Origin: CAZZBK01 sp964652155
GTDB taxonomy: Bacteria > Planctomycetota > Planctomycetia > Pirellulales > PNKZ01
Direction of reading: 5' to 3'
Assembly: GCA_964652155.1 (NCBI GenBank)
Contig: CAZZBK010000014.1
Coordinates: forward strand, 1 to 64,000
Length of the DNA stretch: 64,000 bases
The notes under the pieces were generated by a model, which was not told the origin of the DNA, did not search any database, and saw only the letters and a list, made by a program, of their open reading frames with translations. The position numbers were made by a program, and so were the translations under genes. Of the stretch, positions 8,508 to 17,466 are shown in pieces. Position 1 is the stretch's first letter. Each line of letters begins with the position of its first letter.

Positions 8508-10604
8508 ATGAAATTCGCGCTCTCGCTCGTCGCTCTACTCATCACGTCGACCGCTGCGGCGGTTGAGTACGACGTCGTTGTTTACGGGGGCACGTCGGCG
8601 GCCGTCACTGCGGCGGTCCAGGCGGCGAAGATGAACAAGTCGGTTATCATCGTCAGCCCCGACAAGCACCTGGGCGGACTCACCGGCAGCGGGCTGGGCT
8701 TCACCGACACCGGCGATAAGCGAGTCATCGGCGGTCTGTCACGCGAGTTCTACCATCGCGTGTGGCAAGCATACCAGCGCAGCGAAACCTGGCGCTGGCA
8801 GAAGCGTGACGAGTACGGCAACAAAGGCCAAGGAACTCCGGCGATCGACGGCGAACATCGCACCATGTGGATCTTTGAGCCGCGCGTGGCCGAGCAGGTG
8901 TTCGAGGATTTTGTTCGCGATTACAAAATTCCGGTTGAGCGGGATCAATGGCTCGATCGAACCAAAGGAGTGACCAGACAGGGGGATCGCATCACCTCGA
9001 TCACCACGCTTAACGGTCGTACTTACGCGGGGAAAATGTTTATCGACGCCACCTACGAAGGAGACCTCATGGCCACGGCCGGGGTCAAGTACCATGTCGG
9101 TCGCGAGTCGCAAAAAGCGTATGGCGAGAAATGGGCCGGTGTGCAGACCGGCGTGCTTCATCATCGACATCACTTCGGCGCGTTGACGCAAAAGGTGGAC
9201 CCTTACGTGGTGCCGGGCGATCCCCAGAGCGGCGTGCTGCCGCGCGTCAGCGCCGCGCCTCCCGGCGAGTACGGCGCGGGAGACAACAAGGTGCAGGCCT
9301 ATTGTTACCGCATGTGCTTGACCAATTTGGCGGAGAACCGTCTCCCCTTCCCCAAGCCGGCCAACTACGACCCCAAGCAGTACGAACTGCTCATCCGTAT
9401 TTACCAAGCCGGCTGGAAAGAGACGTTCGATAAGTTCGATCCGATTCCCAATCACAAGACCGACACGAACAACCACGGTCCGATGAGCACCGACAACATC
9501 GGTTTCAACTACGATTACCCCGAGGCGTCCTACGAGCGTCGGCGCGAGATTCTCGAAGAACACAAACAGTATCAGCAAGGCTGGCTCTACTTTATTGCCA
9601 ACGATCCGCGCGTTCCCAAGGACGTGCAAGCCCGCATGCGCAGCTATGGGCTGCCCAAGGACGAGTTCCTCGATAATGGCCACTGGCCGCATCAGATTTA
9701 TGTGCGCGAAGCGCGGCGCATGATCGGCTCTTTCGTGATGACCGAGCACGAGTTGATCAAGACCCGGCCCACTCCCGAGAGCGTCGGCATGGGCTCGTAC
9801 GGCATCGACTCGCACAATATTCAGCGATACATCACCCCCGAGGGCGCCGTGCAAAACGAGGGAGACATCGGCGTCTCGACTCGCGGACCGTATCAGATCG
9901 CGTATGGATCGCTGGTTCCCAAGCGGAGCGAAGGGTCCAATCTATTCGTGCCGGTGGCCCTGTCGAGTACGCATGTGGCGTATGGCTCGATCCGCATGGA
10001 GCCGGTGTTCATGATCCTGGGACAGTCGGCCGCGACCGCTGCCGTGTTGGCCATCGAGCAGGGGCATGCCGTGCAGGATGTTCCTTATGGCAAACTGCGC
10101 GAGCGATTGCTCGCCGACGGACAAATCCTTGAAGTGAGCGCGGCGCAGGCTTCGAGCCCCGAGCAGATCGAGTCGGTCAGCCCGGCCAAACTCGCCGGCA
10201 TCGTGATCGACGAGATGCAGGCCGAGTTGGTTGGCTCGTGGAGCTCAGGTAACAACAATGCCAAGCGTGTGGGTCCCGGCTATCGACATGACGGCAACAC
10301 GCGCGACGGACGCTCGACTGCCCGATTTGAGGCCAAGCTCCCTGCGGCAGGTCGTTATGACGTGCGGCTCGCGTACATTCCCAATGAAAATCGGGCCACG
10401 AATGTCCCCGTCGAGGTTCACTCGTCCACGGGGGTCAAAACCATCACACTCAACCAACGCGTCGAGCCGGGTATCGGAGGGCTCTTCGTCTCGCTCGGCA
10501 TATTCGAGTTCACAACCGACAAGCCCGCCGCGGTCGTCATCACGAATCGGAACACCGACGGTTACGTGGTCGTCGACGCCGTGCAGTGGGTGAGCGTGAA
10601 GTGA
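8508..10604 (+). CDS. Exported FAD-dependent oxidoreductase with C-terminal golvesin-like domain
   Basis: 698 residues from ATG 8508, chosen over an upstream in-frame GTG at 8445 because a signal peptide (MKFALSLVALLITSTAAA) and an AGGA ribosome site sit at the ATG. Residues about 20-540 match the FAD-dependent oxidoreductase family of PF12831 type: YDVVVYGGTSAAVTAAVQA as dinucleotide-binding fold, HLGGLTGSGLGFTD after it, MFIDATYEGDLM, and a C-terminal GQSAATAAVLAIEQG. The last about 130 residues (IVIDEMQAELVGSW to DAVQW) resemble the golvesin-type beta domain found at the end of polysaccharide-acting enzymes. It probably oxidises or dehydrates a sugar outside the cytoplasm; the substrate is unknown. 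Confidence 0.9.
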   Translation: MKFALSLVALLITSTAAAVEYDVVVYGGTSAAVTAAVQAAKMNKSVIIVSPDKHLGGLTGSGLGFTDTGDKRVIGGLSREFYHRVWQAYQRSETWRWQKRDEYGNKGQGTPAIDGEHRTMWIFEPRVAEQVFEDFVRDYKIPVERDQWLDRTKGVTRQGDRITSITTLNGRTYAGKMFIDATYEGDLMATAGVKYHVGRESQKAYGEKWAGVQTGVLHHRHHFGALTQKVDPYVVPGDPQSGVLPRVSAAPPGEYGAGDNKVQAYCYRMCLTNLAENRLPFPKPANYDPKQYELLIRIYQAGWKETFDKFDPIPNHKTDTNNHGPMSTDNIGFNYDYPEASYERRREILEEHKQYQQGWLYFIANDPRVPKDVQARMRSYGLPKDEFLDNGHWPHQIYVREARRMIGSFVMTEHELIKTRPTPESVGMGSYGIDSHNIQRYITPEGAVQNEGDIGVSTRGPYQIAYGSLVPKRSEGSNLFVPVALSSTHVAYGSIRMEPVFMILGQSAATAAVLAIEQGHAVQDVPYGKLRERLLADGQILEVSAAQASSPEQIESVSPAKLAGIVIDEMQAELVGSWSSGNNNAKRVGPGYRHDGNTRDGRSTARFEAKLPAAGRYDVRLAYIPNENRATNVPVEVHSSTGVKTITLNQRVEPGIGGLFVSLGIFEFTTDKPAAVVITNRNTDGYVVVDAVQWVSVK

Positions 10605-10631
10605 CCACGGCCGTTCGCACGGCGAGGGACT

Positions 10632-11444
10632 CTAGGCTCGTAGGGTCCACTGCCAGAGGCAGGTGAGCGCGCCGACGGGCAGGCACCACCAAGCAAAGTC
10701 TTGCAGCCGGCCGGCGCGGAGCCAAGAGAGCAACCACTTAAGCGCCAACACACCCACCACGAACGACACGACCGCGCCGCACAGCAGCGGCCGCCAGTCG
10801 GTCGAGCTGTGCGACTCGGCGAGCAAGTCCTTGGCCTCGACCAAGCAGGCACCGGCCGTGACGGGGATGGCAAGCAAAAACGAGAAAGTCGCCGCGGCGT
10901 CTCGTCGCAAGCCGGTCACCAATCCTGCGATGATCGTTGAGCCGCTACGCGAAATGCCTGGCAGAATGGCGACGGCCTGGGCGAGGCCGATACACAACGC
11001 CTGGCGGTAAGTCATGTGAGTGTAGTCGACCTGTCCGGAACTGTGCCGCGCGCTCCACAACAGGCCCGCCCCGGTGACGAACAGCATCAGACCGGTGAGC
11101 GCGGGATTTGTGAAACCGGCTTTCAATGAAGGTGACACCTTGAACCACTCGTGCAGTGCCACGCCGACAACCCCGGCGGGAATCGTTCCCACGATCACCA
11201 AGCCAATCACCCGCCGGTCGGCCCCCAGCAGTCGCCAAATCCGCTGCCAATACACGACGATGATCGACAATAGCGTGCCGAAATGCAGGGCAATGGTCAC
11301 CGTGAGCGAGTCGGGCAACGTGAGCCCGCCGGCGTCATGCAGCGCCGCCTGCGCAATGTTCAGGTGTCCTGACGAGCTGATCGGCAGAAACTCGGCGATC
11401 CCTTGCAGGACCCCCAGCAGAATAATCGCCAGCCAATCGAACAT
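10632..11444 (-). CDS. uppP: Undecaprenyl-diphosphate phosphatase UppP
   Basis: 270 residues, the usual length for UppP/BacA. Both signature segments are present: GVLQGIAEFLPISSSGH (residues 11-27, with catalytic Glu18 and the Ser cluster) and LPGISRSGSTI (about 160-170, with the second catalytic Ser and Arg). Multiple hydrophobic helices fit an inner-membrane protein. It recycles undecaprenyl diphosphate to the monophosphate lipid carrier for peptidoglycan and other envelope polymers, and high dosage gives bacitracin resistance. It lies 104 bp downstream of the dehydrogenase gene on the same strand and converges on the FAD oxidoreductase gene. Confidence 0.96.
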   Translation of the reverse strand: MFDWLAIILLGVLQGIAEFLPISSSGHLNIAQAALHDAGGLTLPDSLTVTIALHFGTLLSIIVVYWQRIWRLLGADRRVIGLVIVGTIPAGVVGVALHEWFKVSPSLKAGFTNPALTGLMLFVTGAGLLWSARHSSGQVDYTHMTYRQALCIGLAQAVAILPGISRSGSTIIAGLVTGLRRDAAATFSFLLAIPVTAGACLVEAKDLLAESHSSTDWRPLLCGAVVSFVVGVLALKWLLSWLRAGRLQDFAWWCLPVGALTCLWQWTLRA

Positions 11445-11548
11445 CGTCGTGGTGTCACTCGTCCAGCGGGTGCTTCAATCGAATGTCGAAATATAGCACG
11501 CGGCGACGAGCGCGCGATTGTAACGATTATGCCGCTGGCGTTTACTAA

Positions 11549-12613
11549 TTAACCACCAAGATGGGCGATCACCCGGTCGGCGAGTTGCGTGGTCGACAGG
11601 GTACCGCCCAGATCAGGCGTGCCGTGCCCTTGCGCCAGGGTTCGCTCGACCGCGGAGCGAATCGCGACCGCCGCCCCATCGAGCCGCAACCAGTCGAGCA
11701 TCATGGCTGCGCTCAAAATGGCCGCAATAGGATTGGCGATGCCGCGCCCCGCAATGTCGGGTGCCGAGCCATGCACCGGCTCGAACATCGACGGATACTC
11801 GCGCTGCGGATTGGTGTTGGTGCTCGGGGCCATCCCCAGGCCGCCGCTGATCGTCCCTCCCAAGTCGGTCAACAAGTCGCCGAACAAATTCGACGCCACG
11901 ATCACGTCGAACGCCTCGGGACAGCGCACCAGGTTCATCGCCAACGCGTCGCAATGCTGTCGCTGGGCGCTCACGTCGGGATAGTCCCGCTGCACCTCGG
12001 TGAGAATTTCGTCCCACATCACATACGCATAGCGTTGGGCATTGCTCTTGGTGGCCATCGTCAAGTGCTTACGGCGCGTGCGTGCCATCTCGAAGCCAAA
12101 GCGTAAAATCCGTTCGACCCCGCGGCGCGTGTGGATTGCCGTTTGCAAGGCGAACTCGTCGCTGCGGCCAACATGAAATCGGCTCCCCGAGTCGACGTAC
12201 TCCCCTTCGCTGTTCTCGCGGATCACGACAAAATCGATGTGTTCTGGGCCTTTACCCGCGAGGGGGCAGCGCACGCCGGGGTACAGCTTGGCAGGGCGCA
12301 CACAGGCGTATTGATCAAACGTTTGGCGAATCTTCACAAGCGGCGCGAGCGTCAGGTGGTCGGGGATTTTCTCGGGCCAGCCCACGGCCCCCAGCAAGAT
12401 GGCGTCGAACGGCCGCACGACGTCGAGAAAGTTGTCGGGCACAACCGTGCCGTGCTTCAGGTAATAGTCGTATCCCCAGTCGAGATCGGAGAGCACGAGC
12501 GCGAATTCGCGGCTCTGCTTTTCGACGGCCCGCAGCACACGCACCGCCTCGTGCGTAACCTCGGGACCAATGCCATCCCCGCCGTAAACAGCAATCTTCA
12601 GCGTGCGACTCAT
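11549..12613 (-). CDS. Isocitrate/isopropylmalate-family dehydrogenase, tartrate/D-malate dehydrogenase type
   Basis: 354 residues, full length. IAVYGGDGIGPEV at the N-terminus, FDQYACVRPAKLYPG with the substrate arginines, VVIRENSEGEYVD, the MATKSNA lysine segment, NLFGDLLTDLGG metal aspartates, and FEPVHGSAPDIAG adenine loop are all present. The DHLTLAPLVKIRQTFDQYA pattern looks closer to tartrate/D-malate dehydrogenases (TtuC/DmlA) than to LeuB, and no leuC or leuD lies nearby. The enzyme would oxidatively decarboxylate a 2-hydroxy acid with NAD+. LeuB function cannot be excluded by eye. It starts 12 bp after the cyclase stop, in an apparent four-gene minus-strand run. Confidence 0.88.
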   Translation of the reverse strand: MSRTLKIAVYGGDGIGPEVTHEAVRVLRAVEKQSREFALVLSDLDWGYDYYLKHGTVVPDNFLDVVRPFDAILLGAVGWPEKIPDHLTLAPLVKIRQTFDQYACVRPAKLYPGVRCPLAGKGPEHIDFVVIRENSEGEYVDSGSRFHVGRSDEFALQTAIHTRRGVERILRFGFEMARTRRKHLTMATKSNAQRYAYVMWDEILTEVQRDYPDVSAQRQHCDALAMNLVRCPEAFDVIVASNLFGDLLTDLGGTISGGLGMAPSTNTNPQREYPSMFEPVHGSAPDIAGRGIANPIAAILSAAMMLDWLRLDGAAVAIRSAVERTLAQGHGTPDLGGTLSTTQLADRVIAHLGG

Positions 12614-12625
12614 GGTGTGTGTGCG

Positions 12626-14431
12626 TCAACCTTTCGATGTGAGTGTAATGACTCCGTCCCAATCGCTCGGAACGGAATGATCATGCGATGCCATGTACGA
12701 CAGGAGAAACTCGCGAACCCGATCGGCCGTGTTAAGCACTCGCAACCGCTTGCTCGCTTCAGCCCAGCGGCGGGCCAAGAACTCGTCGAGCGCCAGTTCG
12801 TATTGTACGAGATACTCATCCGTCAGCGAGGGGTCTTCGCTCACGGGTGCGAGCAACTCATTCAGGTCGATGGTCTGCTCCATCCCATAAGGCCGCACGA
12901 TGGCGACGCGGCGGACTCGGGCGACCGTCGCGGGCACGTGCGCGCGGAGCACCTGCGCCGTCGCCTCGTCGATCAGTATCGAGACGCCGAGCAGCTTGGT
13001 CATCCCCTCCTGACGCGAGGCCCGATTCACGAGCGGGCCGAACACGGTCACCTTGACCTGATCCGAAGTGCCGATTTGACCGGCAACCGCCCGACCGGTG
13101 GCGACACCGATACCCATTTGAAAGTTGGCCAACGGATGCTCGCTGCGGTGGCTCGCGGCGGCGAAGGCCTGTCCGATGGCCAAGGCCGTCTGACACGCGC
13201 GGAGCACTTTGTCGTGCTGGGGCAAGGGCCAGCCCCAGAACCCCATCGCGGCGTCCCCTTGAAAATCGCCGAAGACCCCCCCTTGATCGAGAATGTGATG
13301 TGTCGCCACACCGAGCGCCTTGCTCACGCGCTGGAGCAAGCCCAATAAGTCCCCAGCGCTCTGCTCGCTGGCGCGAGAAAAGCCGCGCAAGTCACAAAAC
13401 AGCACCGATACTTCAGTCTCGCGCGGAGCAAGGATCGCTTGTGGGTCGTCGCCGCCAATCGCCTCAAGCACCGGAGGGGCAAAAAAACGACTCAGAGTCG
13501 CCTGCTTGCGCTCCAATGCCTGTGCCTGCCGCAATGAGCGAATCGTCGCAGCGACCAATTCGGTGAACTTGAGGTCCTCGCGCAAATCGTGCGGGTCGGT
13601 CGGTGTCAAATCGTCATTCACGCCATTCGGACGAGAATAATCGCGCGCAAACGTGCCCGACACGTACAGCACCCAACCGGGCCGATGGGGCACGAGCACC
13701 GGCGTGCAGTACGCCCAATCGACATTGTCGACCATGGTGAACGACTCTTGCGTCCGCTCGCGAATCCGATTCCAGACATGCAGCACGCTTTGCGACTGCT
13801 CGATGGCCGTGCGAACAAGCCGTTGGCTGGGATGAAAGTCGCCGCTAATCATGCGTCGGCGATCCCAATGCAAGACCTCGAACTGCCCTAGCGGGTCATG
13901 CGAGTTGCGGTGCGAGACAAACGCGACGGTGTCGGCGCGGCGAATACCCGAAAGGAGCAGTTGCACGATCCGCGCGAACAATTCACGATCGTCACCGGAG
14001 GAGCGAATCACCTCGGGTAGCCGGGTCAACACTTCGAGCCGTTCGTCGCTGTTGCGGAAAGGCAACTTGTGCAAGTACTGTGCGCTAAACGATTGCTCCT
14101 CGACGGGCCCTGCGGAGTCGCTGCTCGGTTGGACTTGGTCGCCAACGAGAGTGATGGTGGTCTGCCCGATGACAAAATTCTCGCCGGGTTGGAGGTCGAC
14201 GGCCAACCGTTCGCGCCCCTGGTGGAAGAGTGGATTAAGGGAGTTTTCCAGTCGGCGAATGCGGAGCAACCGGCCATCCCAGTCGGCTTCAACATGCGCG
14301 CGCGACACAAATTCGTCCCAAGCGACGCTCCACTCGCCAGCAGCGCGACCGATGACGAGTTTGTCACCCAGACGCAACGGACGGCGCCAGCGCTGCTGCG
14401 ATTGTGTCCCTTGCGCGATGAGCTCAGCCAA
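12626..14431 (-). CDS. FHA-GAF-class III nucleotide cyclase
   Basis: 601 residues, cytoplasmic. FHA domain about 15-100 (VIGRAAGEWSVAWDEFVSRAHVEAD carries the phosphothreonine-binding Gly-Arg and Ser-x-x-His elements). GAF-like domain about 125-300. Cyclase domain about 335-515: metal ligands Asp347 (FCDLRGF) and Asp393 (QGDAAMGF), and the Asn469/Arg473 pair (LVNRASR). The adenine-selecting lysine of adenylate cyclases is replaced by Asp389, the second specificity position is Thr462, and the usual Gly-Asp of GDxVN is Gly465-Pro466. Metal and transition-state residues are kept, so catalysis is possible but substrate choice is uncertain. FHA suggests recruitment to phosphorylated partners such as the Ser/Thr kinases common in this phylum. 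Confidence 0.9.
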   Translation of the reverse strand: MAELIAQGTQSQQRWRRPLRLGDKLVIGRAAGEWSVAWDEFVSRAHVEADWDGRLLRIRRLENSLNPLFHQGRERLAVDLQPGENFVIGQTTITLVGDQVQPSSDSAGPVEEQSFSAQYLHKLPFRNSDERLEVLTRLPEVIRSSGDDRELFARIVQLLLSGIRRADTVAFVSHRNSHDPLGQFEVLHWDRRRMISGDFHPSQRLVRTAIEQSQSVLHVWNRIRERTQESFTMVDNVDWAYCTPVLVPHRPGWVLYVSGTFARDYSRPNGVNDDLTPTDPHDLREDLKFTELVAATIRSLRQAQALERKQATLSRFFAPPVLEAIGGDDPQAILAPRETEVSVLFCDLRGFSRASEQSAGDLLGLLQRVSKALGVATHHILDQGGVFGDFQGDAAMGFWGWPLPQHDKVLRACQTALAIGQAFAAASHRSEHPLANFQMGIGVATGRAVAGQIGTSDQVKVTVFGPLVNRASRQEGMTKLLGVSILIDEATAQVLRAHVPATVARVRRVAIVRPYGMEQTIDLNELLAPVSEDPSLTDEYLVQYELALDEFLARRWAEASKRLRVLNTADRVREFLLSYMASHDHSVPSDWDGVITLTSKG

Positions 14432-14469
14432 GGCAGGGCGTCCGTGTAGAGCTTGAAAAGTCCGTCGTG

Positions 14470-15888
14470 CTACGGTGCCGCGAAGCAGTAGACCGCCGCT
14501 TCGGTGCGAATGTAGACGCGTCCGTCAGCCACGACCGGCGTGGCCACCGAGCGTTCGGCAAAATCGTGTTGATCGATCAATTCCCACTCGCGTCCCGCGC
14601 GGATGACACTGAGCATGCCGCGCTCGCTGAGCATGTAGATTTTGCCATCAGCGGCCACCGGCGAGGCATAATATCCGCCCGTCCCTGCCGTGCGGGCTGT
14701 GCGTAGCAATTTGCCGCTGAGCGCGTCGAGCGTCGTGACGATACCTCCGTCCTTGACCATGTAGTACACGTCGCCATAAACCAACGGGCTCGACACATAG
14801 GGAATCCCCTTGTCGTACTGCCAGACGACATGCGGCGGGGCCGACAGGGACTCGCCGGGGCGAATGGCCGCCACGGTATTGCGAGCCAACTCGAACACGC
14901 GGGCGTACTTGACCCACTCGGAGTGATCGAGTCCCTTGTCCTGATTCAGATCGATGCGGTAGAAGCGGTCGAGTACGTCCTTGTTATCAACCTCCGAGCG
15001 CGTCAGCTTGCCATCTTTGTCTTTGTCCCATTGCTTGATCGCCACATCCCAGGGTTCCATCGAAAGCCGCGCGGTGGTATCTCCGCCCGGAGACCAGGTC
15101 GCCACGTACAATAGCCCGTTGGCGATGATCGGCGTCGTGTTCACAATTCGGGCGAAGCCATCGAGGCTCCAGATTTGCTTGCCGGTTTGCAGATCATAGC
15201 TGGCCAACTGCAACGCCCCGGCGACAATCACCTGCTTACCGTGGGGCGTGTTCCAGATGACGGGCGTGGCGTAACTGCGAGTAAAGCCATCGCGCGATGT
15301 TTGCCAAAGGGTCTTGCCTGTCGCCGGGTCGACACAGAGCAAGAAACTGTTGAGATCGTGATCCTCATTAAGCAGCAACTTGCCATCGACGAGCACGGGT
15401 GAGCTCGACGACCCGAACTCATCTTGGAATGGACCGAACTCGCGCTGCCAGACGATCTGCCCCTGGAGATCGTAGGCGATGAGCCCGTAGCTGCCGAAGA
15501 ACGCATAGACCCGTTGGCCATCGCAGGCGACCGTTGACGACGCCGGGCTATTGGTCGGATGGAACGGCTCGACTCGCGTGTTGGGAATGGTATGCGACCA
15601 GCGGACGCGACCGGTCGCACGGTCGAGCGCCACGGTGGCGAGCTTCTTGTCGCCGTCATAGGTGGTCAGATAGACCGCAGCACCATGAACGCACGGCGAT
15701 GAGTGCCCCGGCGCAAGTGACTGCTTCCAGACGAGTGCAGAGGGTTTGTTGAACGAGCTGGGGTAAGACGCCTTGTCGGCCGCAATCCCTTGATCGCCGC
15801 GAAAATAGACGGGCCCCTCGGCTGCGCCGGCCGTCAGGCAACCTAGGAGCGTCAACCAACTAAACGTCGCTCGCATCACCATGGACAT
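14470..15888 (-). CDS. Secreted PQQ-like beta-propeller protein with inserted EF-hands
   Basis: 472 residues. Leader at 1-22, with a GAGGGA ribosome site before the first ATG. Propeller blades show repeating A-x-D-x-x-T-G-x-x-x-W motifs (ALDRATGRVRW about 88-97, VDPATGKTLW, YDLQTGKQIW, TLDALSGKLL). Between blades, residues 281-330 hold two calcium-binding EF-hand loops: Asp288-Glu299 is canonical, and Asp313-Glu324 is near-canonical, with Lys at the usual Gly position. Quinoprotein-like propellers with this insertion are typical planctomycete secreted proteins, usually without evidence of bound PQQ. It leads the minus-strand run that continues into the FHA-cyclase 38 bp on. Confidence 0.88.
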   Translation of the reverse strand: MSMVMRATFSWLTLLGCLTAGAAEGPVYFRGDQGIAADKASYPSSFNKPSALVWKQSLAPGHSSPCVHGAAVYLTTYDGDKKLATVALDRATGRVRWSHTIPNTRVEPFHPTNSPASSTVACDGQRVYAFFGSYGLIAYDLQGQIVWQREFGPFQDEFGSSSSPVLVDGKLLLNEDHDLNSFLLCVDPATGKTLWQTSRDGFTRSYATPVIWNTPHGKQVIVAGALQLASYDLQTGKQIWSLDGFARIVNTTPIIANGLLYVATWSPGGDTTARLSMEPWDVAIKQWDKDKDGKLTRSEVDNKDVLDRFYRIDLNQDKGLDHSEWVKYARVFELARNTVAAIRPGESLSAPPHVVWQYDKGIPYVSSPLVYGDVYYMVKDGGIVTTLDALSGKLLRTARTAGTGGYYASPVAADGKIYMLSERGMLSVIRAGREWELIDQHDFAERSVATPVVADGRVYIRTEAAVYCFAAP

Positions 15889-16195
15889 GACCGTCCCTCA
15901 GCGTGGTAAAGTGCTTTTCATCAACGACATCATGATACGATGAACGACACGGCAAGGGAACCAGAGTTGTCCCGCTTGCTGGACATGCCATGACTTTGAT
16001 TTCTACCACGACAATTGCGATCCCTAAAATCGACAGCCTGTGAAACCTACGTTTCGGACCGCGTGACGACTGTCTCGGGATTGGGTGCCTCAAAAACGAT
16101 CGCAGTGCATGGCGACTCTTGACCTCGCCACTTCAACCGACCAAGCTGAAAGGGTCGCTCACCCCTTCCTACCATGCGTCTCGCCAGGATCACCG
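15889..16195. other. Divergent intergenic region
   Basis: About 307 bp between the beta-propeller (minus) and the tandem DUF1080 gene (plus). It must hold both promoters; I could not pick a convincing -35/-10 pair. The plus frame is open from 16085, but the signal peptide starts at 16196, so the upstream part is treated as leader. No RNA or repeat was recognised. Confidence 0.5.
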
Positions 16196-17335
16196 ATGAA
16201 TTGCTCACGCCCCCTCGCCTTGTTGTTTGCACTTTGTCTCGTCGCCTCGCCGCTGCTAGGGCAAGAGCCCACGGGGGCCAAGCTCAATCTGTTCAACGGG
16301 AAAAATCTGGATGGCTGGGTCGTGACCGACTGCAAGGTCGGGGTCGAGAACGGCGCACTCGTGTTGCAGGAGGGAGACGGACTGGTTCGCTCGCATCATC
16401 AGTACAAAGATTTTGTGCTTGAACTCGATTGGAAGGCCCGCAAGAGCGAGATGTACGACTCGGGCATATATATTCGAGGCGAGCTGCCCGTCGCGCCGCG
16501 TAAATGGCCCACCAAGTACCAGATCAATCTCAAGCAGGGATTCGAGGGGAACGTGACCTCGATCAAGCCGGCGGCCAGCACGGGGCTGATCAAGCCCGGC
16601 GAGTGGAACCACTTTAAGATCACGGTCATTGGCAAGACAGCCGCGATGGAGATCAACGGCAAACCGGCTTGGAAGACCGATCAGGTCGAGCAGCCGAGCG
16701 GTTACATCGGTTTTCAGGCCGAGGTGCCGCTGGGTGGGCAGTTCGAGTTCAAGAACATCGCAATCACAGAGCTCGGCCACGCCGCGCTGTTCAATGGCCG
16801 TGATTTGAGCGGCTGGGTCGGCGCGGGGGCCGACGCCAAATTGTGCTGGCAGGTCGAAGACGGCGCGATCAAGTGCACCGGTGCCAAGGGACCTTGGCTG
16901 CGCAGCGAAAAGGAATACGGCGATTTTAATCTGCGGCTCGAGTATCGCGTGCTCGAAGGAGGCAACTCGGGCGTGTTCATTCGCGTGCCCGAGGATGGCA
17001 ATCATCATGGGCCCAAGTCAGGCATCGAGATCCAGGCGCTCGACGACGCCTCGCCGCGCTACAAGACTCTCAAGGCGTATCAGTACAGCGCCAGCATGTA
17101 TGATTTTGTGGGTGCCGAGCCGCGGGTCTCACGAGCGGCGGGCGAATGGAACACACTCGAGATTAACTGTCGCGGCCAGCACTACACGATCGTGCATAAC
17201 GGCGTGCGCGTGGTTGAGACCAGCGCGGAACAGATTCCGTTGCTCAACGAGCGCCGGTTGAGTGGCTTTCTCGGCTTGCAGAATCACAGTGAGGCGGTGT
17301 GGTTTCGCAATGTGCGCGTAGGCGACGCGATGTGA
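16196..17335 (+). CDS. Secreted protein with two DUF1080 (3-keto-disaccharide hydrolase-like) domains
   Basis: 379 residues from ATG 16196, where a signal peptide (MNCSRPLALLFALCLVASP) begins; the frame is open 37 codons further up, but those residues are not leader-like. Two tandem DUF1080 domains: the first from KLNLFNGKNLDGWVV to GYIGFQAEVPLGGQFEFKN, the second from AALFNGRDLSGWVG to GFLGLQNHSEAVWFRNVRV. Each has the opening L/A-F-N-G-x-D/N-L-x-G-W motif and the ending G-x-I/L-G-L/F-Q. The family has a concanavalin-like fold, and characterised members hydrolyse 3-keto-glycosides. Two copies in one chain could serve two subsites or one catalytic and one binding role. Confidence 0.92.
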   Translation: MNCSRPLALLFALCLVASPLLGQEPTGAKLNLFNGKNLDGWVVTDCKVGVENGALVLQEGDGLVRSHHQYKDFVLELDWKARKSEMYDSGIYIRGELPVAPRKWPTKYQINLKQGFEGNVTSIKPAASTGLIKPGEWNHFKITVIGKTAAMEINGKPAWKTDQVEQPSGYIGFQAEVPLGGQFEFKNIAITELGHAALFNGRDLSGWVGAGADAKLCWQVEDGAIKCTGAKGPWLRSEKEYGDFNLRLEYRVLEGGNSGVFIRVPEDGNHHGPKSGIEIQALDDASPRYKTLKAYQYSASMYDFVGAEPRVSRAAGEWNTLEINCRGQHYTIVHNGVRVVETSAEQIPLLNERRLSGFLGLQNHSEAVWFRNVRVGDAM

Positions 17336-17376
17336 CGAGCCACGCGCGTCCACAGAATTGCCGCATCAAACACAAC

Positions 17377-17419
17377 GAGCGGCGACGCGAACCCGAATTG
17401 GAGGTTCGCGCCACCGCTC
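17377..17419. terminator. Candidate bidirectional terminator hairpin
   Basis: Arms 17377-17393 and 17403-17419 pair over 17 positions with two mismatches, around a 9-nt loop. It sits between the convergent ends of the DUF1080 gene (17335) and the HU gene (17467). There is no clean T-run on the plus side; on the minus side the next bases are moderately T-rich. Position and strength fit a shared transcription stop. Confidence 0.55.
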
Positions 17420-17466
17420 GCTTGAATGTGTTCGTTTGCGAAGGGCCACACCCCACGCCAACAAGC

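Noticed and set aside
8739..9854. 371-codon minus-strand ORF opposite the FAD/golvesin gene
   Set aside because: Shadow of a well-supported gene; no motif or ribosome site.
10609..10624. Small hairpin between the FAD oxidoreductase and uppP stops
   Set aside because: Only 5 bp of stem and no T-run; too weak to call a terminator.
12131..13348. 405-codon plus-strand ORF across the dehydrogenase and cyclase genes
   Set aside because: Runs through two genes on the other strand and their junction; no domain features.
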